Part shown: positions 1-10,236 of the stretch, piece after piece
Position numbering within the stretch: the first letter of the stretch is position 1
Layout of the letters: the number at the start of each line of letters is the position of its first letter
NCBI GenBank assembly: GCA_033807695.1
Contig: CM066306.1
Coordinates: 1,116,001-1,180,000, forward strand
DNA: 64,000 nucleotides
DNA from: Daedaleopsis sinensis
Taxonomy: Eukaryota > Basidiomycota > Agaricomycetes > Polyporales > Polyporaceae
Direction: 5' to 3'
Translations under genes and position numbers: made by a program
Notes under the pieces: generated by a model
What the model was told of the DNA's origin: nothing
What the model saw: only the letters and a program-made list of their open reading frames with translations
The model's database searches: none

Positions 1-3000
1 CCGCTCCTGCGACTCCCTCAAGATCCTATTCTAGCCCTCAAATAACCACGAACGATGCAGCTACACCAGCAAGAAATGATGCAGAGACCGGAAAGATGCC
101 GCCGACCCCGGAGGTGCGTTTGAATGGCCGCCGCGCCTCCGCTGCCAGCTTGCGCGGTACGCCCTCCAGACAAGGTCGAGGAGATGATGGATGGGGTTCA
201 AACTTCTGGGTCACTTTGGTCGATCCGCAGGTGCGCACTACTTCCTCCTGACGCCGATTGAAACCGCGTCGTGATTAGTGCCATCGCTGATCGGCTTCGC
301 GGCCTTTTTGACGGATGCTGCGCTATGTGCTGTGCCTATATGCGCGCACTCAGACTCAAGTGTCCTTCTATGCTTGCCCTGCAACCGGAGAGGTGAGCTG
401 GGATCCGCCAGTTGGCAACTTTTTGTGAGAATATCCCATCGTTGTCCGTGCCGCAATCATCCTCAATATAGGACACAGATTACCACCGAGCCCCGATGGC
501 GAATGGTGGGAGATGTATGATGAAGCCAACTGCCTTCCATACTACTACCATACCAAGTCTGGCGAAACGGTCTGGGAGCGTCCGAACGATGCATTCGTGA
601 TCCCCCTCGGTGTCCTGCAAAATACCGCTCTCACACGACGACTGTCACTTAACCGTAGCCCGCAATCCGATCCCAAAACCGGGCAGAAGCAAGCGTCCGG
701 AACAGAAGATCGCCTCCCATACCGCCGTTCGCGCTCGTACATGAACGAACGAGAAGCGGGTCAGTCACACAAGAACAGCAGCAGCTCCCTCCAGCCTCGC
801 CGTTCGCATTCGTCGACGCGGAGTTCTCCAGGACGCACGCAACAAACCACCTCTAGCCCGACTACTTCTCCTCGTAAGGGCTCTACTGGGAAGCGCACTC
901 ACCCGGGGCGGCAGTCGACGTCTAGCACGGAACATCTGCACCAGAGCTCTGGCTCTCAGGGCGGTCCGTTGTCGTATGAACGGGGCCACCCTCTCGCCCC
1001 AATTCCCGGATCCCCTTATAACACTGACGCTTCCCCTTCCCCCGCACCTTCCCTCCATGATCGCGGATCATTGGCGGGCACCCCTGTCAACGGTGCACGC
1101 AAAGAGAAAATCAAGAAGGATAGTCCACGCCAGAAGAGCAAGACCGACGACGCCACCTTAGACCGTTCCCGCTCTAAATCCTCTTCATATATGGAATACC
1201 GTTCGCCGCAGCCGCAGAGTCTCAGCGCAGCACTCGAGATGATAGCCCTAAACAGCTCACAGTCTTCCAGCAATCACAGCAATCAAGGCAGGTCAATCAG
1301 CGAACACGGGCATAGCGCTGGTCCGGGGACACCTCTCCAGGAGTCGCCTCCCCGTGTCAGGATCAACACTGATCCAAAACTGCTAAGCGGCGCCTCGCTG
1401 AGTAGTGACAGTTTGCACACGCCCGACACACCGCTGCTGTTTAAGCTTCGGGGCGGTAAGGACAAAAGCGTGCCACCGTCTCCAAGCAGACCCGTACCCG
1501 CAGCACCGCAGCCAAGACGCAGTGTATCAGGACCTGGGCATTTGGGTTTCAGAGGCAAGGAGATCAGTAACCCAGTGCTCAACCCCGGTACGGGCAACCA
1601 TCCCCTCTTGACTTCTTTCCACCATGATTCTCATTTGTGTCGCAGAGGCCAGCCGACATATGAGCCAGTTGGTCAACCGCCAAGGCTGCACGCCCATACC
1701 TATAGACATCTATGAGAAGACGGGTCGGACCTCTTCGCTCAATACTGGGTAAGTGTTTGGGCGTGCTCTCTAGAGCTGGTTTATTGATATTTGATGTCAA
1801 CAGCAAATACCCCGTACTTCCGCAAGATCTCGCATCTGATATCCAGCAGTTCGCGGAGTCGGACTTTGCTCATCGATACTTCTCGACTCATCGCACCGGG
1901 TTCATCTTCAAACGGAAAGTCCCCGTCGCGCAGATCATGACATGGCAGAAGGTATGCCAGTCACATTGCGAGATTCTTTGCAAAGATGCCCATGTTCTCT
2001 CTTAGGCACCCATCTCTTCCCCGCTCCTGAACCTCTCTCGACCACTCCACAAAGACGCAGTCAAGACGTTCCGAGTAATTCAACGCATCATGGGTGACCG
2101 TGAGCGCGACCGAGCGGGTAATGCCTCACCTATCACCCCTCTCAATGCCTCAGGCGCATCTCCTGGTATGTCGCACCTCTTGTTAGAAGAGGAGCGATGG
2201 TTGCTTGGGCAGGGCTTGTCCCATGGAGAGTTGCGCGACGAGATATACTGCCAAGTAATGAAGCAGCTGAACGGGAACCCCAGCACGTAAGAATTTGTCC
2301 CCGGTCTTGCGGCGGCATCATAATGCTCACTATATGCGCATAGGGAAAGCACGTTCAAGGGCTGGCAATTCCTCTGTGTGCTGCTCGTTACCTTCCCGCC
2401 TTCGAAGAACTTCGAGGCGTACTTGCGTCAATACATCCAACAAGCGACGGCTCAGCAAGAAGGCCGGATAGATGTCATGGCGAAGTACTGCTTGCGCCGG
2501 CTGGCTTACATCTCCAAGAAAGGCCCGCGCGGAAAGCCTCCAGGTGCTGCGGAGATAGAAACCGCGTCGGTGAGTGTCCACTGCTCCTTCGCTTCCCACT
2601 CGTATTCACGGCGACGTTAGGACGCTGCATTCCATCCGTCCATCTTCGGAGAGACGCTCGACGCGGTCTTCCGGCTACAAGAACGCAACTACCCCGACAA
2701 GAAGGTGCCGATCATCCTCCCCTTCCTCGCCGATGGCATACTCGCCCTCGGTGGCACGAAGTCAGAAGGCATCTTCCGCGTTCCAGGAGACGGCGACCTC
2801 GTGTCTGAGCTCAAGCTCCGGATAGACAGGGGGTACTACAGCTTGGAAGGCGTCGACGATCCCCACGTCCTCGCGTCCCTGATCAAGCTGTGGCTGCGGG
2901 AGCTCTGTGATCCGCTCGTGCCAGACGAGCTGTACAACGACTGCACCGCCAACGCGCACGACCCGGAGGCGTGTGTGCAGATTGTGCAGCGACTCCCGAC

Positions 3001-3398
3001 GATGAACCGGCGTGTAGTGCTTTTCGTCATCAGCTTCCTCCAACTCTTCCTCGAGGACAAGATTCAGACCGTCACGAAGATGACGAGCGCTAATCTCGCC
3101 CTAGTCATGGCGCCCAACCTCTTGCGGTGTAACTCCGAGTCGATGCTCGTTGTGTTCACCAACGCGCAGTAAGTTTACTTCTACTTGAGACTATAACACG
3201 GATGGGCGATGGAAACTGACTTGCTGCAGGTACGAACAGAGGTTCGTGCACAACTTGCTCTTACATCTCAAATGCTCCGAGGTCGATCCCGACTTCGTCC
3301 CCACCCATGGCCACGGCGCGATCTCCGCTACACCCACCACCCCTTCCGCCCCTCGACGCTCGAAATCCAACAAGCGTCTCCACCGCCCGAACTACTAA
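1..3398 (+). CDS. WW-MyTH4-RhoGAP protein (Vilse/CrossGAP/ARHGAP39-like), 5' truncated
   Basis: The gene is cut by the left edge of the window; its frame is open back to base 1. Two WW domains come first. The first is split by an intron at about 230-352 ([10 protein letters not shown] / TQVSFYACP); the second lies near 500-590 (WWEMYDEA...[15 protein letters not shown]). A long Ser/Pro-rich linker follows to about 1590. A MyTH4 domain spans about 1805-2570 over several exons, and the RhoGAP domain about 2640-3290 has the arginine-finger motif EGIFRVPG and a conserved MAPNLLR motif. The last exon, after an intron at about 3170-3229, ends with TAA at 3396-3398. RhoGAPs stimulate GTP hydrolysis by Rho-type GTPases at the cortex and cytoskeleton. 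WW-WW-MyTH4-RhoGAP is the order seen in animal Vilse/ARHGAP39, so this is probably its fungal counterpart. Domain calls are solid; some intron ends are approximate. Confidence 0.9.
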
Positions 3399-4557
3399 TC
3401 TTATCTGTACATGCATGGATCCCGGTTGCTCCGCACACTCATACCCTACCCTGATACCAATAAGTAATCTTGCTCGCTCGTTGGCATTCCATGTTGTTCT
3501 CACCTCAGGTCGCCCATTCGCTTCGATCGCCACTGCCACTGCCATTGCACTCTCACTCACTCTCACAGTCATCACGCTCGCTCTCCCTTGTTGTAGCATT
3601 CACCCCCGATCCCTACAGGTAGCTTCCGCTTGCGCATATAATTATCACCCGTTCCTTCTGACCCCCACGTACGTCAGCATACGTTACCCGCACACCCGTT
3701 AAACACCTTCGGCCCCCTTGGATACTCTTCTGCACCCGGTGGGTACACGAAGGTTCGTTCACGATGTATATCTACTGCATACTGTTTCGCGGTTCCTGTC
3801 CTTCGCCGGCACGCCTTGGACATATTGGCTCCCGATATCCTGTCTCGATTCTCGACTCGTAGAGGTACCCTGTGTGACAGCCACTCCAGACACTGTAGTG
3901 CAATACTAGATGCCGTGGACCGCTGTCCGTAGTCATATCAAACGTCCCAGGTCAGAAGCCGATGTCCTTGTAAGCTGTCGTTCCTGTAGACTAGATGCCC
4001 CGGGTGATTCCGAGGGGTTCGGTAGAACAATCCGCTTGGGCGCCTCGGATATGGATTCCTTATAACTTACCACCATCAACGAGTCGACGTACGACCAACT
4101 CCTGATTCTCCTTTTTCCTCCGCGACATAGGAACGATAGTAAGTGCCATTGAGCTCGCCTTGGGTACTCTCATAGAGTGAGTGGTTACCAGCTGTGGCAT
4201 TCAGGACGATCGCTGTTTGTCACAACAAACACCCTTTACTATTGGCAGACATACTAGGTCGTTAAACTCCATTGAATTTCGCCGTGAAGCGAACTGGCCG
4301 TTTGCACTTCTTTTGGAATACCTTTATACGTCCTCAATCTCTCTTTCAGTAGATTTTGCAAAGATCATGCGACTTCTATTGAGCCCAGGATCAATATATA
4401 ATGCCTGTAACCCAACACTCTACGACTCATTCATCCTACACTACTACACTAGCTCCAAGCGTCGCTAGAACTCTGTGACACTAGCTACTGAGTGACTAGT
4501 GAGTTCGATTCTTCTTCAAAATTACTCTGCACATAATCGGTATTGCTGATCACGAGG
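3399..4557. other. Intergenic, no gene seen
   Basis: This stretch is the probable 3' untranslated region of the RhoGAP gene and the upstream region of the BTB gene. Only short unconvincing ORFs occur. I found no tRNA, repeat or conserved protein fragment. Confidence 0.6.
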
Positions 4558-5748
4558 ATGCTAGATCTAGTCTCATCTATGTCTACTGGTCCTGTCTTAG
4601 GTGAAAGCGGCATAGTTCGCCCACTAAACGTAGCTCCCTCGACGAAGCTGCTAGAGCCGATCGTGTCGTTCCATGATGGAGACATGGTGATTGTTGCACA
4701 GGATGTTCGGTTCTGTGTCCACGACGATATCCTGTCCCAACAATCTCCCGGTCTCCCCAGAATCATAATAGGAGCGTCTCCAGTGAGCTACATGTATATC
4801 TCGCAGCCATCGGGCCACGCGAAGGTTGAAGCTCGTGTCACGGACACGGCATACGACTTCAACGAGCTGCTCCGCTACATCTACGGATCCAGGTGAGTTG
4901 CAACCCCGGGCCGGCGGGCCCCATCGACTCAGCGGGCGCTCAATCTGACCCTGCATGATAGGCACAGCACACCTCAGGAACGCGAATACGACGAAGAGGA
5001 CCTGAACGATGCCGACTCAGCCACCCCCTTCCCCGTTCTCGCAGCATGGCTCCGCCTCGGGTGCAAGTACCACTTCGACCGGCTCGCGGACGCCGCTCGC
5101 AAGCAGCTGCAGCGGCTCTTCCCACAATCCCTCTCCGACTGGGACAACCGCGCCGCGATTCGCTCACGCCACGCCTTCGAGCCACAGCACGCCGTCGAGG
5201 GCTTCAAGCTCTTCCGGCTCGAGAACGAGACCCGCGCGATCCCCATCGCGCTCTACATGCTCTGCCAGCTCGACGACTCGGTCGTGCTCATGGGCGCCCC
5301 GCGCGCCGACGGGTCCGGGCAACTGGTGCGGCTCTCCGTGCAGGACCGCGTGCTCGTGTACGAGGCGCGGCGGGAGCTCGCGCGGCACGGCGCGAAGCTC
5401 GTCGAGGCGTGCGCGATGTTCGAACGCTCCGAGGTCTGTCATGGGGGCGAGGTGTGCTACGCCGTCATGCACGAGCTGCAGCACGGCGCGCGGGACGAGA
5501 AGAAGGCGCTTCTGGCCGGGGATCCTCTCGACAGCGCGCTCCTCGACTACATCCGCGGGCTGGAGGACTCCGACTCGTCGTGCTGGGACAAGGACGGGAG
5601 CGAGGGGGGTGGGTATGCGGAGTACGACTCGAATGGGGCGTGCGCGGCGTGCATCAGGGAGACGGTGGACTTTTGGGTCGAACTACGCGAGATCGTGTGG
5701 CGGGAGCTCCCGAGGATTGCGGGCGTCGAGAAGGTGTACTATTACTGA
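4558..5748 (+). CDS. BTB/POZ-domain protein of unknown function
   Basis: There are two exons, 4558-4892 and 4962-5748, joined in phase across a 69-nt intron (GTGAGT..ATAG). The N-terminal part has the start of a BTB fold: FHDGDMVIVAQDVRFCVHDD, followed by the YDFNELLRYIYG core and a helix-rich continuation with LAAWLRLGCKYHF and the LQRLFPQSLSDW region. The last ~200 residues, with several Cys (ACAACIRETVDFW), resemble the C-terminal part of many uncharacterised Agaricomycete BTB proteins. BTB domains mediate protein-protein contacts, often with cullin-3 ligases, but nothing here shows the partner. ATG at 4558 is the first in frame; 4579 is an alternative. Codon use in exon 2 is strongly GC-biased, as in neighbouring genes. 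Confidence 0.82.
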
Positions 5749-5919
5749 TATGCATCCCTCGTGAACTACATATAATCAATGTCATTGATACTGTGCCCAT
5801 GTCCCGACTCTATATATGAGCGGGTCGTCGGCTGTCGTCGGACGGATTCCAGGTATTTGGCTACAAAAGACTATTTTGGACCGCGATTCTACGATTTTCA
5901 CAGCGTTACATGACCTAGG

Positions 5920-5927
5920 AACAGGAA
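5920..5927. repeat. Left 8-bp target-site duplication of the hAT element
   Basis: AACAGGAA directly abuts the left terminal inverted repeat and is repeated exactly at 9988-9995. Confidence 0.93.
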
Positions 5928-5939
5928 TACGGTGGCGGG
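5928..5939 (+). repeat. Left terminal inverted repeat of the hAT element
   Basis: TACGGTGGCGGG; the inverted partner is at 9976-9987, 12 of 12 bases matching. Confidence 0.92.
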
Positions 5940-6014
5940 TAAAACTCGGCGGGAGATACTCACCGCGTTTATAACGTGAGGTACTCAAGCCGAGAGTTTG
6001 TCACAGAATTTGTA

Positions 6015-6037
6015 TCGGTTATTAACCGGTTTTTAAC
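6015..6037. repeat. Left subterminal motif of the hAT element
   Basis: A palindromic-like block built on GGTTATTAACCGG, AT-rich in a GC-rich setting. Related TTAATAACCGGTTA and GTTATTAAC units lie near the other end. Subterminal repeats of this kind are transposase-binding sites in known hAT elements; binding here is inferred. Confidence 0.6.
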
Positions 6038-6068
6038 ACAGGCGTCTAATCACATATCGCAGTGTCGT

Positions 6069-9000
6069 TCAGTCCATCTGCCAGTCCGCATCTATCAACA
6101 CACGCTCCTGAGCGGCGTCCACGACCACGGCCTTGCCCTTGCCCTTTCCCTTCCCCTTCTTTGTGGACTCAAGCACCACCGGCTCATCCGACAGATAGTC
6201 TCGCAGCGCTGGGGACTCGAGATTGACCTGCTCTCGCGAGTCATCAAGCTCCCGCGGAACGCGCAGCAACTTATCAATGTCATCCCACGAGGTGATGGTA
6301 TCACCGTCCTCGGACTCGGACTCACTCTCCTCAGTGCCGCTATCCTCCTCGGAGCTCGAGCCCAGGTCGTCGTCCTCGATGATGGACTCCCCGGTAGCAC
6401 CTGCCGCCGCCTTCGACTTGCTGCCAGACGTCTTCGCGCCGTAAATGGTGTGATTGATGTCCCGGAACTTCACCGTTGGACGGCGTACCGGACGAGAATA
6501 CTGGAGGTGGAATAGGTAAGTCAGTATGCTAGTAGTATGTTGCCACGCTCACTCACTCCTCGGTTTGATTTAACCCAGTTCCGTATCTGAATCATTCGCG
6601 TCACAGTCGCGACCTGTTGCCGATTCCGCAGATAGCTGTTGAGCCATGTGTACGAGGACTGTGTGCGTTCGTCTGCCATAGAGTTTGGGGTAAGTGCAAA
6701 TAGAATGCGTCCCAAATGCTATGAATATGAGTTAGCAAGCACAACCATGGTCACTGGCAAGAGAAAATGTGCGTGAACTCACTGCCAATGGCTGCGCCTG
6801 GGGAAGATCCTCGTCAAGCCTCTTCCACCACTCGAAAGGGTCTCCGGATGATGGAAGAGGACGATCGAAGGGCCAGCTGCCCACCACAAACATAGCAACC
6901 TGAGTCTTGAGGGTATCCAGTGCCTCGGTCTTTGACAGGCCTGCTATCGGTGTTCCTCGCTGCTCGTACTCGATCCGGAGGAGTTTGAGGAGAAAGTTAC
7001 CAGTGCGATTGATGCTCTTAGGGTACTTCGGCTTCTCTCCGGGTGCTGTGCCACCGATCTTGATGCTTTTGACAGCGAGAGGGTTGAGGTCGTTCAGCAG
7101 GTCGTGTCCTCGGAAACCTAGTGTTGGAGATCTGGTTGGTTAGATCCATATATGTACAGTACTGTGCAAACTCACGTGGATCAAGGACAAATGCCGGAAA
7201 GAAGATGTCGTGCGGTGGGTTCTCGACCATCTGCATCCATCGCTTGTTCATTGCCTCACGTATCTTCTCCTTCACTGAGTTGTCCATGTCGCCAAGGTCA
7301 TCTGCCGTGATTATGTCGTGTATACCTGCCATACATGCCAGCCAGAAAATGTAAACATCGGACGCAGTCGCGTGTGTTGATTCGAGGCAGGTAATAGCCT
7401 TGCCCATGGGCTCGAGCACCTTCACTAGGCTCTCAAGTGATGCGTTGAACGCCCATGCCTTTGCACCATTTAAGAACTTGTCGTTGACGTCCTAACAGAG
7501 CGAAACCGGACATTAAGTAATGTACTCCAACATAGTGATGTACGAAAAGACTTACCTTGATGGTGATGGTCTTTGACGTGCACAAGTCACGAAGAGCTGG
7601 CATGCAACGTAGTAGCGACGCTGCGGAATGATAGATGCTAGCAAATCGGGTCTTGCCGATGGTGACGAGACCGCGTGTGATACTCATCTCCTCACGCTTA
7701 CGGCGTAAATGCTCGCGAGCCTCTCCGGACTTCTTCATAAACTTGAGCGTGCGACGCAAACCTGCAATAGGCTAGATATCGGATGGTATAAGTCAGTAGT
7801 AGTACTCACCACGCATTTTGAATGAATCATAACCTGTACTTACCTCTTTGAAGTGCGGCATCTTGCAGATGTCGCCGCACAGACGGCTAAGTCGATGACA
7901 AGCGTCCGGGAGGATGATCATCCATGGATACTTCTTGACAATGAGATCGCGAGCCTTTGACGTATTGCCAGTATTGTCTGAGCAGATACCTCGGAACTGT
8001 CTGGGACCAATGCTCTCCATGACCTAGTAGTAGACGACATAAGTATACACTGTCTGATCGGACATGGTGAGCTCAATTAGGCACTCACCGTTGCGAGACT
8101 CTCAAAGTAGTACACTCCGGTATGTGAGAACCCAGTGCTATCGATCCCATCGAAAAAGAAGACACGTCGGTCTTCGGAGATGACGTGGATGGTGGTGTTT
8201 GATTGAGTTGAGTTGAGTGATCCGCCGTCAAACGTGATGGTCAGGTTCTCCTCCTTCTTGAGTAGCTCGATCTGCTTCTCGCGCACGAAAGCGGCCTCCT
8301 GGGGGATCTGGATATCCTCGATTGTGGTGCGTGAGGCCGGGTCGTATGCACGGTTAGCGATGTTCCAAGCAGCCTTCCACTCCGGGAGGTCAGCAACACG
8401 GGGCGGAAGACCGCCAACGCAGATGAGATTGACGATCGCTACATCTAGCCGTGCCGCAAGCAGCCGTCGTCCCTCCTTTTTCGCATTCTCAAAGAATGCA
8501 TGGCTGGTCGAGTGCTTAGGCTCAGCTGCGGAGGACGTTTCGGGGGTGGCAGACGGAGTAGGACCGTTTGATGGTGCAGGCAATGCGGAAGTATCGGAAG
8601 AGGCAGCACGGGAGGAGGGATCAGGTGAAATGTGTGGTGTGGTGCGGTTCGAGGGAGTCGTAGTCGACGAGGAGCCATCTTGAACAGGCATGCTGGTGAT
8701 GATCTCGACGGATGGGTTGTTGCGGATAGGAGCGGAGGATGTGCTTGCTTTTCCAGCGAGCTGCGCCGCAAGTCGGGCACTGGGAGATAGCCCTGCCTGC
8801 TCCTCGCTAACCCGCTGACGCAGGGCGGCGGGCAAATATTGGCATGCGGCGGCGTGCTTCAGTATGCGACCGCGGTCCCTGGAAGAGAACGACTTGTCGC
8901 AACCGGAAGGCGCTCCAACACAGCGGTAGATAATCTTGTTCTCCTGGCGTAGACGGGTGAAGACTATGAGCTCATCCACGATCGCGCTGCGTGGACGTCC

Positions 9001-9660
9001 CCCTTTTCCCTTTGGCGGTGGCTCTGGAATGTCTTCATAGCGGTCCATGATCGAGGAGATCTTGATGGTGCCCTGGGCAGTGCCCGGGTCAGGGTTGGAC
9101 TTTTTCTTCTTCGGCACCGGGGCCAGGGTCGCGGTCTCTTCAGGATCTGGACCAACGTGAAGGCGGACACGTTTGACACCCTGAGAATAGTCCGAATGAC
9201 TCGTAAATCAAGGCCCATTTCTATATACAAAGTAGGGACATACGTGCACGTCGCCGGACCCTGTTTCTTCGGGGACCAGCTGTCGGATGCTTCCACATGT
9301 GTGTTCTGCAGCGGAGATGAGATCATCGATCCACTTTTGAAGCACGACGTCTTCCGGAAATTCTTCGAGGATGAAAGCAGCAAGCACGTCTACTATTGCA
9401 TCCAGCCCGGGACCTCTCCCTTTAATCAAGAAGGGTCCGGCCACCCTTCCCTGAGGGCAGAAAGAGCATTCGAGGATATGATTGAGGGCGCCGTTGCGAC
9501 CCCGATCTTCACTTTCTTCTGCCGAGATGCTGAAACCGCGGAAGTTGTAGGTGTCGTCAGGCAGATGATCTGGAAGCCTCTGTAGGCAGCCTTTGAGATG
9601 ACCTAATCGAGCTTTGACTTCGTCGCGGCTCAGAACGCGTACAGGACCTTCGTCAGGCAT
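6069..9660 (-). CDS. hAT-family transposase, eight exons, apparently intact
   Basis: Minus-strand exons 9660-9244, 9180-8089, 8023-7844, 7771-7556, 7491-7176, 7117-6783, 6718-6557 and 6500-6069 use GT..AG introns of 57-72 nt. They sum to 3150 nt, an uninterrupted frame of 1049 residues. A BED-like zinc finger is visible near residues 226-252 (Cys226, Cys233, His248, Cys252). A Ser/Pro/Ala-rich linker follows, then the catalytic core including DNTGNTSKARDLI and the DACHRLSRL stretch (DUF659-like). The hATC dimerisation segment is near the seventh exon (SYTWLNSYLRNRQQ...RNW). The C-terminus is acidic, then Lys/Gly-rich. The start at 9660 is the first ATG of the frame. The ~139 residues before the second exon have no family I recognise and could be host-derived or element-specific. 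The enzyme would cut and paste the surrounding element. Confidence 0.88.
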
Positions 9661-9901
9661 GAGAGACAGTGGTGACAAGTACGGACTCGGTGGGCGAGGG
9701 TGCAAAGACTCCAGGTGTCGTGCATGGTGTATATATTGCAAGCAGTTTGCAAGGAGACAGTCTTGTTGAGTGAGACCTTGATCATAGTCCGGAACGGGAA
9801 CCGGTGGAGTCGGGACTCGGGAGGGCGCACAGGGCGCATCAGCCTATACGGTACGCGCCAGTTGGCGCCTACTAGGGTTATACACCGGTCATATATCAGC
9901 C

Positions 9902-9959
9902 CCCAGTTAATAACCGGTTAGTAACCATGTTATTAACTATGTTATTAACAAACAGTTAG
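9902..9959. repeat. Right subterminal repeats of the hAT element
   Basis: Contains TTAATAACCGGTTA followed by two copies of ATGTTATTAAC, echoing the left subterminal block at 6015-6037. Sits 17-75 bp inside the right terminus. Confidence 0.65.
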
Positions 9960-9975
9960 AAACTAGTAGGTTACC

Positions 9976-9987
9976 CCCGCCACCGTA
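9976..9987 (-). repeat. Right terminal inverted repeat of the hAT element
   Basis: CCCGCCACCGTA, exact inverse of the left end at 5928-5939. Confidence 0.92.
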
Positions 9988-9995
9988 AACAGGAA
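9988..9995. repeat. Right 8-bp target-site duplication of the hAT element
   Basis: AACAGGAA, identical and in direct orientation to 5920-5927. Confidence 0.93.
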
Positions 9996-10236
9996 CGCCT
10001 GGGATATTCAAATTTATCGGGATGCCAGCCGTAATTGGACATGGTCCGGGGTACTTAGCGCAACGCAGCCTCTCGCAGCCTCCGATTTGCTCTCATCATC
10101 AGCTTCTGCTGTTCCCATCAACCACCTTTTCAGAACGCTTCAAATGGCTCTCTCTGTCTCCATCTACTTTTTCTAGTCTCATACCAGGACCGTCCACACG
10201 TTGTGAGGGGTTTGTCCAGCCCCTACACATCTCCTC

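Larger units (their letters stand above)
5928..9987 (-). mobile_element. Complete autonomous-looking hAT DNA transposon (4060 bp)
   Basis: The left end begins TACGGTGGCGGG (5928-5939) and the right end is its exact reverse complement (9976-9987). Both are flanked directly by the same 8 bp, AACAGGAA (5920-5927 and 9988-9995), the target duplication length expected of hAT elements. Inside is one transposase gene on the minus strand, filling most of the element. AT-rich subterminal motifs related to GGTTATTAACCGG occur at both ends. The exact 8-bp duplication and the stop-free spliced frame suggest a young insertion. It lies between the BTB gene and the G-alpha gene and disrupts neither. Confidence 0.93.

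Noticed and set aside
5928..9987. Treating the hAT transposase as a domesticated host gene
   Set aside because: Exact terminal repeats and an 8-bp target duplication show it is still an element.
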